Source of the DNA: an uncultured Burkholderiaceae bacterium
GTDB lineage: Bacteria > Pseudomonadota > Gammaproteobacteria > Burkholderiales > Burkholderiaceae_B
Assembly: GCA_937888805.1 (NCBI GenBank)
Contig: CALBEY010000016.1
Coordinates: 1 to 38,674, forward strand
Direction of reading: 5' to 3'
Length of the DNA stretch: 38,674 nt
In this document: positions 24,198-33,568 of the stretch, one piece after another
How positions within the stretch are numbered: the first letter of the stretch is position 1
Layout of the letters: every line of letters starts with the position of its first letter
The notes under the pieces: generated by a model
Told to the model about the DNA's origin: nothing
Seen by the model: only the letters and a program-made list of their open reading frames with translations
Database searches by the model: none
Made by a program: the position numbers and the translations under genes

Positions 24198-25646
24198 CTG
24201 ATAACGTTCGCAATCAGGCTGCTCTTGATAGGGCTGCATCAATACCGTTAGCAAAGCATTAAAGGGGCCCATTTCTCCAGTGGCCCCCGCTTTTAAAGCC
24301 GCTTCAACCAAGTGGTTGCGTGGGATGTAGGCAGGATTGAGGGATTGCATGAGTACCTGGCTGCTTTGAGGCGAGTGTTGGGGTTGCTGGTATTGCTGAG
24401 TCAAGCGCGCTTGCCATTGTTGATGCCAGTGGCCAAACCCCTTGTCGCTATAAAGACCGGACAAGGTCAGTGTGCCCAAACTTAAGTCCCTATAGGTATT
24501 GGTGTAATCGGCTCGGTTAGCCTGCATCCATGCCAATAGACCGTCAATTAACGCACGGTCTTGCTGCGTATCGTCTTGGATCAAAGGCACCAATCCAAGC
24601 TTGCCGCGCATCATTTCAAACCAACCTTGATCATACTGTTTGGCAAAGGTACCCACCGCTTCTTTCGCACGCTCAATGGCGATGTCTTCGTCATCATCGA
24701 GCAGTTGCAGCAAAGCTTCGGCCAAACGCAAAAGATTCCACTGTGCCATACCGGGTTGGTTAACAAACGCATAGCGGCCTTGGTGATCAATGGAGCTGAA
24801 TACCGTCGCGGGATCATAGTGATCCATAAAGGCACATGGGCCGTAGTCGATTGTTTCGCCACAGATACTCATGTTGTCGGTGTTCATGACACCATGGATG
24901 AAACCCACACGCATCCAATTCACCAAAAGCTCTGCTTGCACCTGCACCACTCGGTACAACAATGCGAGCGCGGGCTTGTCTGCGCCAGCCAAGTCTGGAT
25001 AATGGCGCGTGATGACGTAGTCGACCAGCGCTTGCAGTGCATTTTTATCTTGCCGCGCAGCAGCATATTGAAAGGTACCCACCCTGATATGACTTGCGGC
25101 CACGCGCGTCAAAACCGCACCTCGCTCTGTGGTCTGACGAAACACCGGCTCACCCGTACTGGCCACGGCCAAACTACGCGTGGTAGGAATACCAAGCGCA
25201 TGCATGGCTTCGCTGATCAGGTATTCACGCAACATGGGGCCAAGTGCTGCTCGACCGTCACCGCGACGTGAGTAAGGCGTGGGCCCAGATCCTTTGAATT
25301 GAATATCAAACCGCACACCCGATTCAGTCACTTGCTCACCAACTAACACTGCCCGACCATCGCCCAATATCGTGAATCCACCAAACTGATGCCCCGCATA
25401 GGCTTGTGCCAATGGCGCCGATTGATCGGGCAAGTCGTTACCGGTGAAAAAAGCGGGATTCAGTGCGGCAAAACGGCGAGCTTCATCCACGCTGTCGTCA
25501 GACAAGCCTAAGGCGCGGGCCAGTGGATGATTAAAAATCACCAGCTTGGGATCACGCACTGGCGTTGGTCGACACGGCGTGTAGAAGGTTTCAGGTAATT
25601 GGCTGTAAGTATTTTCTAAGCGCCAATTCAAATTGCCCATGGTCAT
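24150..25646 (-). CDS. selO: Protein adenylyltransferase SelO (YdiU family)
   Basis: Pseudokinase-fold enzyme that transfers AMP to Ser/Thr/Tyr of target proteins and responds to redox stress; about 498 residues. Clear family blocks: AYAGHQFGGFTILGDGRAVL, KGSGPTPYSRRGDGRAALGP, REYLISEAMHALGIPTTRSL, VGTFQYAAAR, and the metal/catalytic block GFIHGVMNTDNMSICGETIDYGP. The C-terminus TFCGT keeps the near-terminal Cys used for redox control in the family. I start at ATG 25646 because GGAAA precedes it at proper distance; ATGs at 25679 and 25640 are alternatives. Its last codons lie in direct repeat copy 2. It probably stood directly upstream of ackA before the parDE insertion. Confidence 0.93.
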   Translation of the reverse strand: MTMGNLNWRLENTYSQLPETFYTPCRPTPVRDPKLVIFNHPLARALGLSDDSVDEARRFAALNPAFFTGNDLPDQSAPLAQAYAGHQFGGFTILGDGRAVLVGEQVTESGVRFDIQFKGSGPTPYSRRGDGRAALGPMLREYLISEAMHALGIPTTRSLAVASTGEPVFRQTTERGAVLTRVAASHIRVGTFQYAAARQDKNALQALVDYVITRHYPDLAGADKPALALLYRVVQVQAELLVNWMRVGFIHGVMNTDNMSICGETIDYGPCAFMDHYDPATVFSSIDHQGRYAFVNQPGMAQWNLLRLAEALLQLLDDDEDIAIERAKEAVGTFAKQYDQGWFEMMRGKLGLVPLIQDDTQQDRALIDGLLAWMQANRADYTNTYRDLSLGTLTLSGLYSDKGFGHWHQQWQARLTQQYQQPQHSPQSSQVLMQSLNPAYIPRNHLVEAALKAGATGEMGPFNALLTVLMQPYQEQPDCERYQQPDPSNVPHQTFCGT

Positions 25647-25750
25647 CGAACTGTTTCCAAATATTGTTTGTATTGACATGCTAACAATTCGAGACCTCTA
25701 AGGGTCAATGCCCCTACGAAAATCGGGGCGCTTAGTGCTTTCACACACAT

Positions 25751-25786
25751 AAAAAGACGCCAATGGATACACCATTGGCGTTTTTT
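25751..25786 (-). terminator. Terminator after alanine dehydrogenase gene
   Basis: CGCCAATGG (25758-25766) pairs perfectly with CCATTGGCG (25772-25780) across five bases. On the minus strand it is followed by TCTTTTT, and on the plus strand by six Ts. It lies 20 bases past the ald stop. Confidence 0.9.
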
Positions 25787-25805
25787 CCCAAAACCGCGCC
25801 GGCTT

Positions 25806-26921
25806 TTAGGACAGAAGCGTTTCAGAATCAGTGTAAGGAAGGTCAAGGGCCTGGGCGACCGCTTGATAAGTGACTTGGCCTTGGCACACATTTAGACCAT
25901 GACGCAAGTGTGGGTCATTCTTTAGCGCTTGCTGCCAACCAAGGTTGGCAAGTGCCAAACCGTGAGGCAAGGTGGCATTATTCAACGCAAAGGTTGACGT
26001 CCGAGCCACAGCGCCTGGCATGTTGGCCACACAATAATGAATCACGCCATCGACCTCAAAGGTCGGATCGTCATGCGTGGTTGGGCGTGAGGTTTCAAAG
26101 CAACCGCCCTGATCAATGGCCACATCAACGAGCACACTACCCGCTTTCATGGTTTTAACCATGGCTCGCGTCACCAGTTTAGGGGCGGCAGCACCGGGTA
26201 ACAAAACGCCCCCGATCACCACATCGGCATCTGGCATCAAGTGTTCAATGGCTGATTGTGTGGAATAAGTGGTACTGATGCGATTGCCAAACAAAAGGTC
26301 GAGTTGGCGCAGTCGATCGAGGCTCTTGTCAATGACCGTTACACGTGCGCCAAGCCCAACGGCCATTTGTAAAGCATTGGTCCCCACAACACCAGCACCC
26401 AAAATCACCACATGACCCGCTGGCACACCAGGCACGCCACCTAGCAAAATGCCTTGGCCACCCTTCGATTTTTCCAAGTGAGCGGCCGCCGCTTGGATGG
26501 CCATGCGGCCCGCCACTTCACTCATGGGTGCCAATAGCGGTAAACCACCGCCATTTCCTGTGATTGTCTCGTAAGCAATGCAGATGGCTCCTGAAGCCAT
26601 CAACGCTTTGGTTTGCTCAGGATCCGGCGCCAGATGAAGATAGGTATAAAGAATTTGATCAGGTCGCAACTGAGCGCATTCGCTAAGCTGTGGTTCTTTC
26701 ACTTTCACAATCATGTCTGCACCCGCAAATACCGATTCGGCACTTGCTGCAATCGTGGCCCCAGCTTGACGATATTGCTCATCGGACATACCGGCCGCGG
26801 CGCCAGCCAGCGTCTGAACCGTAACGTCATGTCCAGCACGCACAAATTCCTTAACGCTTGCTGGCGTGAGCCCCACACGGTGTTCGTGATTTTTAATTTC
26901 TTTTGGGATACCGATACGCAT
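25806..26921 (-). CDS. ald: Alanine dehydrogenase
   Basis: NAD-dependent interconversion of L-alanine and pyruvate plus ammonia; 371 residues, the standard length. It starts MRIGIPKEIKNHEHRVGLTP, the Ald/PNT signature 1. Lys75 (VKVKEP) and His96 (YLHLA) are the catalytic pair. The NAD fold shows VVILGAGVVGTNA (171-183) and Asp at the end of the second strand (VTVIDKS). AAGGAG precedes the ATG. A LysR-type regulator is divergent 87 bases away, which usually means control of this gene. It is well terminated at 25751. Confidence 0.96.
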   Translation of the reverse strand: MRIGIPKEIKNHEHRVGLTPASVKEFVRAGHDVTVQTLAGAAAGMSDEQYRQAGATIAASAESVFAGADMIVKVKEPQLSECAQLRPDQILYTYLHLAPDPEQTKALMASGAICIAYETITGNGGGLPLLAPMSEVAGRMAIQAAAAHLEKSKGGQGILLGGVPGVPAGHVVILGAGVVGTNALQMAVGLGARVTVIDKSLDRLRQLDLLFGNRISTTYSTQSAIEHLMPDADVVIGGVLLPGAAAPKLVTRAMVKTMKAGSVLVDVAIDQGGCFETSRPTTHDDPTFEVDGVIHYCVANMPGAVARTSTFALNNATLPHGLALANLGWQQALKNDPHLRHGLNVCQGQVTYQAVAQALDLPYTDSETLLS

Positions 26922-27008
26922 GAAAATCTCCTTTAATGATCGCGAAGGATATTGCCACGGTATCAGTCATCTTCACATGATTACATTTCTTTGTACACTT
27001 GCCAGTCT

Positions 27009-27962
27009 ATGAAACATACTGCCCGTGCCGTCCTTGGACAAATTAGCGATATCGATATTCGCCTCTTGCAGGTTTTTAAGACTGTGGTGAATTGTGGTGG
27101 CTTTGCCGCTGCTGAGCTGGAACTAAATATTGGTATCTCGACCATCAGCAGGCATATCAAAGATCTTGAAACCAGACTGAGCCTAACACTTTGCAAGCGA
27201 GGCCGAAGTGGGTTTTCTTTAACAGAGCAAGGGCGACAAGTCTATGAAGAGACGCTCAGACTGATTGGTGCCTTCAACGACTTCAGGTCGAGTATCGACG
27301 ACATCCATGCTCGGGTGGGAGGTCAACTCCAAATCGCGGTATTTGAAAAAAATGCCGGCAATCCTCAATCCCAACTGCACAAAGCAATTGCTGAGTTTTC
27401 TAAGCAAGCACCTAACGTGCTGATTAACTTGCACATCCGGCCCATCAATGAAATCGAACGCGGCGTGATGGAAGGTCACTACCACTTGGGTATCATTCCA
27501 GATCACCGTCATTCAGCTGTCTTTCATTATGTTCCCTTGTTTCATGAAGACATGCATCTTTACTGTGGACACGGGCACCCCTTGTTTGAAGCAAACAATA
27601 GCCGCTTGAGCTGGAAGGGTCTGGCTCAATACCCACTGGCTGGTTTGGCCTACCACTCACCGAACATGGCAGTCAGCCATCGTGCACGGTTGATACGCCG
27701 AGCCAATGCCTACGATCAAGAAGGCGTCACCACCTTTCTTCTCTCAGGCGGCTACGTGGGCTTTTTACCCACGCATTACGCTGCCTCGTTCGTCAGCCAA
27801 GGCAGTTTGCGCGCCATCAATCCAAGCCGTTTCAATTACCGCGTCAATTTCTTCTCTATTGTGCGTCGCTCACCTGAACCCAATCGTGCCACCGCATTGT
27901 TCAAAAATTGTTTGCAAAATGCTCATGCCTTGAACAATGCCAAATTTGATAACGGCTACTAA
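27009..27962 (+). CDS. LysR-family transcriptional regulator, divergent from ald
   Basis: A DNA-binding regulator of 317 residues. The winged helix-turn-helix is at about 15-75 (DIRLLQVFKTVVNCGGFAAA, then LNIGISTISRHIKDLETRLS), and the periplasmic-binding-like effector domain follows (about 100-300, GQLQIAVFEKN onward). The ATG at 27009 was chosen over a non-ATG start at 26952, because the HTH then begins at the usual distance. In the gap to ald, TCAT-N6-ATGA (26967-26980) is a dyad of the type LysR proteins bind. The probable target is ald, and alanine or a related amino acid could be the effector, by inference. Confidence 0.88.
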   Translation: MKHTARAVLGQISDIDIRLLQVFKTVVNCGGFAAAELELNIGISTISRHIKDLETRLSLTLCKRGRSGFSLTEQGRQVYEETLRLIGAFNDFRSSIDDIHARVGGQLQIAVFEKNAGNPQSQLHKAIAEFSKQAPNVLINLHIRPINEIERGVMEGHYHLGIIPDHRHSAVFHYVPLFHEDMHLYCGHGHPLFEANNSRLSWKGLAQYPLAGLAYHSPNMAVSHRARLIRRANAYDQEGVTTFLLSGGYVGFLPTHYAASFVSQGSLRAINPSRFNYRVNFFSIVRRSPEPNRATALFKNCLQNAHALNNAKFDNGY

Positions 27963-28127
27963 AAACGCTTAAACAAAATAATGTTAACAATTAGACAGAA
28001 CTCAGCTCGCACAAAAAACGTGCCTACGGCAGTGCGCTGCGCGAGATAGGCATCAACACAGTGCAGCTAGAGCATCGATGGCCTAGACATTTGCTTTCTA
28101 GCGGTATTCACCCTATCCAAAAAATTC

Positions 28128-29054
28128 TTATTTCTGTATGAGGATCCTGTCAATCGCCGCTCTGATCGCTATCAGCGCCCGTTCGAGGGCAAGACGGCCT
28201 TCAATCATCGATTCCCGCCCCCGATGAAAATCCATCAAACCCAGGGCAGCCAAGCGTGGGGTGATCAATGCATCAGGTGGGTCTCCCGCCATGCGACTGC
28301 GGGTGATTTGGACTTGCATGATGTTCACACTGGATGCCACGACATCAAATAACGATGGCAAAGGTGGGGTTTCTTTGTCTGCTAGCACTGGCCACTGACC
28401 GGCCACTCGGTCTTGCATGCGCTTAAGCCACACCGACACGGGATTGCTCATCTCTGAAAGACCACCCGACTCTTGTTCACCGTCCAAATGTCTGCCCACA
28501 AGATCAGCATTCAAATCAACAGCGATGACCACATCAGCGCCCATGGCGCGGGCTAAAGAGACCGGCACGGGGTTGACCAACCCACCATCCACGAGTAGCC
28601 GCCCGTCAGATCGCACCGGCGTCAGTAACCCTGGTAAAGCCATTGACGCTCGCACCGCTTTGGCTGTCGACCTATCTCGGCACCACACTTCGGCACCCGT
28701 GGTTAAGTCCGTGGCAACACTGGCAAATGGCATCGCTAGCGATTCGATCGGACGATCTGTGAAGGTCCGTTCAAAGAAGGCCATTAGCTTTTCACCCTTG
28801 ATCAGACCACCGCCTAGGCTGATATCCATAAACCCCAAAACATCCACCAAACTTAGTTTTTCGACCCAATCCTCGAACCGGTCGAGTTCCCCGCAAGCGT
28901 AAGCCGCCCCCACCAGTGCCCCAATCGAAGTGCCACAGACCATGTCAATCGGCACATCGGCCTCTTCTAGAGCGCGGATGACACCGATATGAGCCCACCC
29001 TCTGGCTGCACCACCACCCAAGGCCAAGGCCACAATTGGTTTGGTTTTAAGCAT
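28128..29054 (-). CDS. Patatin-like phospholipase family protein (RssA-like)
   Basis: A 308-residue patatin-fold serine hydrolase. The oxyanion motif is LALGGGAARGWAHIGV (10-25), nucleophile Ser43 is in GTSIG, and the dyad Asp156 is in VDGGLVNPVPVS. It closely follows the RssA/YchK layout (N-terminal catalytic domain, C-terminal helical part with RSRMAGDPPDALITPRL). Expected role is acyl-ester hydrolysis of membrane lipids at the cytoplasmic face, since no signal peptide is present. The 165-base gap on its left (27963-28127) contains no clear gene, repeat or terminator. Confidence 0.92.
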   Translation of the reverse strand: MLKTKPIVALALGGGAARGWAHIGVIRALEEADVPIDMVCGTSIGALVGAAYACGELDRFEDWVEKLSLVDVLGFMDISLGGGLIKGEKLMAFFERTFTDRPIESLAMPFASVATDLTTGAEVWCRDRSTAKAVRASMALPGLLTPVRSDGRLLVDGGLVNPVPVSLARAMGADVVIAVDLNADLVGRHLDGEQESGGLSEMSNPVSVWLKRMQDRVAGQWPVLADKETPPLPSLFDVVASSVNIMQVQITRSRMAGDPPDALITPRLAALGLMDFHRGRESMIEGRLALERALIAIRAAIDRILIQK

Positions 29055-29166
29055 GTTTTAAGCTCCATGACACAACCGTCAAAGCGTAGCAGTTTTCAAT
29101 GAATGAACCGCTGTTTTGACGTTCTTTGGGGCAAAATATGAACACGGCACTAACCGGGAGCAGATT

Positions 29167-29829
29167 GTGCAGTTATTGCAAGCCATGAACGAGAGACGCA
29201 GCATTCGCGGGTTCAAGCCTGACCCTATCGCCAAAGAGACGTTGGCTGATATTTTGCAAACCGCTGGACGCAGCCCCTCATACACAAACACCCAGCCCTG
29301 GGAAGTCACCGTGGTGACCGGTGAACGCCGCCAGGCGCTCAGTGAGGTGCTTTACAAGCTGGCCCAAGCCGGCGAGCCCGGGAAGGCTGACGTGCCGGTA
29401 CCGACGGTTTGGAGCGAAGCCACTGCGCTGCGCTCCAAAACGCACAACATCAATCGCTTTGCAGCCCTTGGCGTGGCGCGCGAAGACACCGCACAACGTA
29501 ATCATTTGAGGCTTGAGAATTTTCGGTTTTTTGGTGCGCCCTGCGTAATGTTTGTCTGGATGGATGAGGCCTTAGGCCCTTGGTCCAACATGGATGTGGG
29601 TGGTTTTTTACACGGTTTGAGTTTGACGGCCATGGGCCATGGCTTAGGCACCTGTTTGCAAGCCTCTCTAGCCAACTACCCAGACGCCATTCGTGAGTGC
29701 CTCGAGCTGCCTGCTAGCAAAAAACTCTTGGTGGGGTTGTCCATGGGCGTACCTGATTTAGAGGCGCCACTGAATGCCTATCGCAGCGCTCGCATGCCCA
29801 TTGAGGAGTTCGTCACTTGGTATGAGTAG
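29167..29829 (+). CDS. Nitroreductase family FMN oxidoreductase
   Basis: A flavin enzyme of about 220 residues. RRSIRGFKPDPI is the opening FMN-phosphate-binding motif, PSYTNTQPWEVTVVTG is the N-Q-P-W segment contacting FMN, and VGGFLHGLSLTAMGHGLGTC is the conserved late motif that also binds the cofactor. GTG at 29167 has GGGAG six bases upstream; ATG 29185 and a longer TTG at 29116 are alternatives. It typically reduces nitro compounds or quinones with NAD(P)H. The gamma-glutamyltransferase gene follows after 29 bases, so an operon is likely. Confidence 0.88.
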   Translation: MQLLQAMNERRSIRGFKPDPIAKETLADILQTAGRSPSYTNTQPWEVTVVTGERRQALSEVLYKLAQAGEPGKADVPVPTVWSEATALRSKTHNINRFAALGVAREDTAQRNHLRLENFRFFGAPCVMFVWMDEALGPWSNMDVGGFLHGLSLTAMGHGLGTCLQASLANYPDAIRECLELPASKKLLVGLSMGVPDLEAPLNAYRSARMPIEEFVTWYE

Positions 29830-29858
29830 AGTGCCCATTCCAATCGCTGGAGCCATCT

Positions 29859-31433
29859 GTGTCAGATAACTTTTCTAACTCACAGCAAGTTCATAAACCC
29901 GCTGTGATATCAACAACAGGTGTTGTTGCCGCTCAGCACGCGGGTGCTGCGAACGTCGGTGCCCGCGTATTAGCCGAGGGCGGCGATGCGGTGGATGCCG
30001 CCATTGCCACCTCGCTGGCCTTGGGTGTACTTGAGCCTTGGATGAGTGGTTTGGCTGCTGGCGGCTGCATGGTGCTTTGGCGCGCCAAGACACAACGCGC
30101 AGAGGTCATTAATTTTGGAATGCGTGCACCGCTGGCAATCAATCCAACCGACTACCCCTTGAGTGGCCAAGGCATGGCCTCAGATTTATTTCCTTGGCCC
30201 AACGTGGTTGATGATCGCAACGTCAAAGGCGCCTCCGCTGTTGCTGTGCCAGGCATGGTTGCAGGCCTGGGTTTGGCTCACCAAAAGTTTGGACGCATGC
30301 CGTGGGCTGACTTGGTTCAACCATCGGTTAAGTTGGCTCAAGAAGGTCTATTGACTGATTGGTACTCGGCCTTGATGACGGGAGCCAATGCGCGCGCATT
30401 GTCAGAAGACCCTGACACGGCCGCTTACTTTTTAGATGAGGGCAAATGGCCCATCGTGGGGGGCTGGACAGCCGTTGAACAAAAACGCCTTGATCAAAGC
30501 ACGCTCGCCAAAACACTAAACATCCTAGCGCAGGAAGGACCTGAAGCCTTTTATCGCGGCTCAATCGGCCAAGATTTGGTCCGTGATGTACAAGCCAAAG
30601 GTGGTTGCCTAAGCCTTGAGGATTTGACCAACTATGCGGCTGAGGAAGTTGAGCCGCTCACACACACCTGGCAGAAGGGCACGATCTATGCCTCACCCGC
30701 GTTAACTGGTGGTCCAACCTTACTGTCTGTTTTTCATACATTGTGCCAAGCACAGATCGACACAGGCATGCCAGGCGCAAAAACCTATCAAGCCATGGCA
30801 CTCGCCTTAGACAGCGCCTTCAAAGAGCGTTTGAACAGCATGGGTGATCATGAATCACCGACAAGCCCTGGCAGTACCACGCATTTCAGCGTCGTCGATG
30901 CCGAAGGTAACCTCTGTGCGGTGACCCAGACCCTGTTGTCAGTTTTCGGATCCAAAGTGGTTTCACCGTCAACTGGCTTGGTCCTTAACAACGGCATCAT
31001 GTGGTTTGATCCTGTGCCTGGCAAACCCAACGCTTTGGCACCAGGCAAGCGTTGCTTGACCAATTACAGCCCAATCATTGGGCGGGGTGCCGATGGGCAG
31101 TTAATTGCCTTGGGCGCTTCGGGTGGTCGCAAAATTCTAGGGGCAGTGATGCAAATCGCATCCTATATGCTCAATCACGGCATGAGTTTGGAAGAGGCCT
31201 TTCACCAGCCCCGGATTGACGTCAGTGGCAACGGCAAAGTGATTGCTGACCCGTTGCTGTCTGTTGACATCCAGCAAGCACTTGCCGCCGTGCTGCCGAC
31301 AACCTTGGCCAGACGCCATGTTTACCCATACGCTTATGCTTGCCCTGCGGGCGTTAGCCGTCACAACGGTATAAACATGGGCTGCACCGAGACTTACACA
31401 CCCTATGGCGATGCCGTGGCATCCCTGCGCTAG
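29859..31433 (+). CDS. Gamma-glutamyltransferase family protein (cytoplasmic, YwrD-like)
   Basis: N-terminal-nucleophile hydrolase of 524 residues. The autocatalytic processing site is visible: Thr340 in STTHFSVVDAEGNLCAVTQT would become the N-terminus of the small subunit. Conserved GGT stretches include GGDAVDAAIATSLALGVLEPWMSG and LTNYSPIIGRG. Unlike E. coli GGT there is no signal peptide, it is about 55 residues shorter, and the S-S pair binding the gamma-glutamyl carboxylate reads T-N. This resembles the short cytoplasmic GGT-like proteins (YwrD type), so substrate may not be glutathione. GTG at 29859 has GGAG upstream. It ends 28 bases from the convergent MscS stop. Confidence 0.88.
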   Translation: MSDNFSNSQQVHKPAVISTTGVVAAQHAGAANVGARVLAEGGDAVDAAIATSLALGVLEPWMSGLAAGGCMVLWRAKTQRAEVINFGMRAPLAINPTDYPLSGQGMASDLFPWPNVVDDRNVKGASAVAVPGMVAGLGLAHQKFGRMPWADLVQPSVKLAQEGLLTDWYSALMTGANARALSEDPDTAAYFLDEGKWPIVGGWTAVEQKRLDQSTLAKTLNILAQEGPEAFYRGSIGQDLVRDVQAKGGCLSLEDLTNYAAEEVEPLTHTWQKGTIYASPALTGGPTLLSVFHTLCQAQIDTGMPGAKTYQAMALALDSAFKERLNSMGDHESPTSPGSTTHFSVVDAEGNLCAVTQTLLSVFGSKVVSPSTGLVLNNGIMWFDPVPGKPNALAPGKRCLTNYSPIIGRGADGQLIALGASGGRKILGAVMQIASYMLNHGMSLEEAFHQPRIDVSGNGKVIADPLLSVDIQQALAAVLPTTLARRHVYPYAYACPAGVSRHNGINMGCTETYTPYGDAVASLR

Positions 31434-31461
31434 TGACGGCAGGGTTACCCCCCAGCTGACG

Positions 31462-32610
31462 TTAGCCTTTAGAAGCCGGTGGCACAAAGGGCTCAGGCGT
31501 GCCTTCTGGGTGCTTTTCAATATAAATTGACTGACTCGGAAAGGCGAAACTAGCGCCCTCACCTTCGACGATTTGTTTAACCTCATAGGCCAGCGTTTCT
31601 TTGTGGGCCAACCAATCACCCCAAACCGTTGTGTGGGTAAAGGTATACAGCATCAAATCGATCGAAGACGCGTTAAACGCATCAACACGCACAAACATTG
31701 AGGCTGCTGGCGGCTGGACAAATACCTCATTGGTCTGTAAGTAAGTCTCAATCTTTTCTCGTATGGCTTTTAACTGCTCAAGAGAGATTTTGTATTCCAG
31801 GCCGATCTTCCAATAGATACGACGGTAAGTCATGCGTGAAAAATTGGTGACGGCGTTATCCGACAGTTTTTGATTGGGTACAAACACGGGTGCTTGGTCG
31901 AATCGACGAACCTTGGTTGACCTAAAACCGATGTGTTCAACCGTTCCCTCCACCACACCGTCAACCATGACCCAGTCGCCGACCTTAAAACGCTTTTCAA
32001 TCAAGACACACAAGCCACCGATAAGGTTACGGAACAAATCCTGTGCGCCAAGCGCCACCGCCACACCAAAAAGGCCCAAACCAGCCAGAATTGGCCCCAC
32101 CTGAATACCCCATAACTGCAGAATAGTCGCCCCACCGAGAAACAGCACACCCCAGCGAATGCCGGTGATTAACCAAGTCAACATTTCTGCCGTCAACACC
32201 CCTTCTAAGCGACACAGAAGCCCGCTTAATGGCTTGATCATGTTGTAGAGCGCCCAGAAGATCGCCACAGTAATGACAGTGCGAACGATGTTGTCGGCCA
32301 ACGTCTCCATCTCGCCTTTAAAACCCACGTATTGGAAAGCAAAAAATAGACCGAGGGCTATAAACAAGACTTGCAGCGGGCCGGCTAGAGCCTGACTTAA
32401 TTCGTCATCAAACGAGTTGGTGCTCTTCTTTGTCCAGCGTTCGATGACAGTAATAACAAAGCGCCGAAACAGTCCTCGAAAAACAAAAAATACCAAGAAA
32501 ATCAGTAGCCCGATCACGGCTTGCGATAGGGACTGGCCGAGAACCCCTTGATTCCAGACACTATGGACAACAGTCCAAAAGTTTTTAAACGTGGCGGTTA
32601 TTTGTTCCAT
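31462..32610 (-). CDS. Mechanosensitive ion channel, MscS family
   Basis: A 382-residue inner-membrane tension-gated channel. About four N-terminal helices lead to the pore-lining helix GPILAGLGLFGVAVALGAQD, with its alternating Gly/Ala, then LFRNLIGGLCVLIEKRFKVG and the beta-rich vestibule (GTVEHIGFRSTKVRRFD, VPNQKLSDNAVTNFSRM). The C-terminal alpha/beta domain ends with a Pro-rich tail. I prefer ATG 32610 to a GTG at 32670, which would add a polar 20-residue extension. It lies 136 bases after the sodium channel gene and could be co-transcribed with it. Role is release of solutes on hypo-osmotic shock. Confidence 0.92.
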   Translation of the reverse strand: MEQITATFKNFWTVVHSVWNQGVLGQSLSQAVIGLLIFLVFFVFRGLFRRFVITVIERWTKKSTNSFDDELSQALAGPLQVLFIALGLFFAFQYVGFKGEMETLADNIVRTVITVAIFWALYNMIKPLSGLLCRLEGVLTAEMLTWLITGIRWGVLFLGGATILQLWGIQVGPILAGLGLFGVAVALGAQDLFRNLIGGLCVLIEKRFKVGDWVMVDGVVEGTVEHIGFRSTKVRRFDQAPVFVPNQKLSDNAVTNFSRMTYRRIYWKIGLEYKISLEQLKAIREKIETYLQTNEVFVQPPAASMFVRVDAFNASSIDLMLYTFTHTTVWGDWLAHKETLAYEVKQIVEGEGASFAFPSQSIYIEKHPEGTPEPFVPPASKG

Positions 32611-32746
32611 GTCATCGAGCTCTTCTACACCTAAGTTTCGCGTTGATTGATCACTCAGTGTAGCCAACACGCTTGAACATGACTAGCCAGCATCCTAAAG
32701 AACAGCATTTTTAGAACGCATGCGGCGCTTACATTTTACAAGAGCC

Positions 32747-33568
32747 TCACTTCGACCTAACTTGCTCACGCAGCAAACGTAGCTCTTGGTGAATGGCTTG
32801 TAATTGTTCACGCAAGGCTTGCTCTTTGTCTTCGGTGGCTTGCTCTTTAAAGGCCACCTCAGCGGCATGATCTTGCTCTGTGAACGTTTGCATGGCATTG
32901 ACAATAATGGCGATAAACAGGTTAAGCATGGTGAAAGTGGCCACCAAAATAAACGGCACGAAAAATAGCCATGCGAAAGGGTACTGTTCCATCACTGGTC
33001 GCGAAATACCCATCGACCAGCTTTCGAGCGTCATGACTTGGAATAATGTGTAGAAAGACAATCCAATACTGCCAAACCAGGCTGGAAACTGATCACCAAA
33101 AAGATCTGTCGCAATCACCGCAAAAACGTAATAGATCAACATCAATAACAAGCCAATGGCACCAAGCCCAGGCAATGCGCCAAGTAAGGCACTCACCACA
33201 CGGCGCATTGAGGGGACAATTGTGATCACACGCAATATTCGCAGAACTCGGAAAGCCCGCAAAACCGACAACGGTCCTGATGCAGGGACCAAAGCAATCG
33301 CCACGACCGTAAGATCAAACACACTCCATGGGTCTTTAAAGAAACGCCATCTCATGGCGTATAAGCGGATCAAGAGCTCAACCACAAAGATGCTCAAACA
33401 AATCTTATCGACAATCAATAAGGCACCTTGCCAGCCAGCCATCAGCTCAGGTGCCGTTTGCAAACCCAAGACCAGAGCATTGAATAAAATAACGCCAAGA
33501 ATGGCGTTGGTGAACCAAGGGTTCTGGATGAGGGCGAAAGCGCGGTCGCGCACGGTCATGTGTGTCAT
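32747..33568 (-). CDS. Bacterial voltage-gated sodium channel (NavBac)
   Basis: A 273-residue six-helix channel subunit, assembling as a tetramer. The S4 voltage sensor has four arginines at three-residue spacing (Arg104, 107, 110, 113 in RAFRVLRILR). The pore region has QVMTLESWSMGI with selectivity filter TLESWSM at 180-186, identical to NavAb. S6 is ATFTMLNLFIAIIVNAM. Past residue 235 the C-terminus is highly charged and heptad-like (EQATEDKEQALREQLQAIHQEL), forming the tetrameric coiled coil of the family. Glu182 is the field-strength ligand giving Na+ selectivity. It appears full length and intact. Confidence 0.95.
   Translation of the reverse strand: MTHMTVRDRAFALIQNPWFTNAILGVILFNALVLGLQTAPELMAGWQGALLIVDKICLSIFVVELLIRLYAMRWRFFKDPWSVFDLTVVAIALVPASGPLSVLRAFRVLRILRVITIVPSMRRVVSALLGALPGLGAIGLLLMLIYYVFAVIATDLFGDQFPAWFGSIGLSFYTLFQVMTLESWSMGISRPVMEQYPFAWLFFVPFILVATFTMLNLFIAIIVNAMQTFTEQDHAAEVAFKEQATEDKEQALREQLQAIHQELRLLREQVRSK

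Noticed and set aside
24561..25271. 236-codon open frame on the + strand opposite selO
   Set aside because: It lies wholly antisense to a gene with unmistakable SelO motifs, and its own translation is rich in His/Gln/Arg/Cys with no domain.
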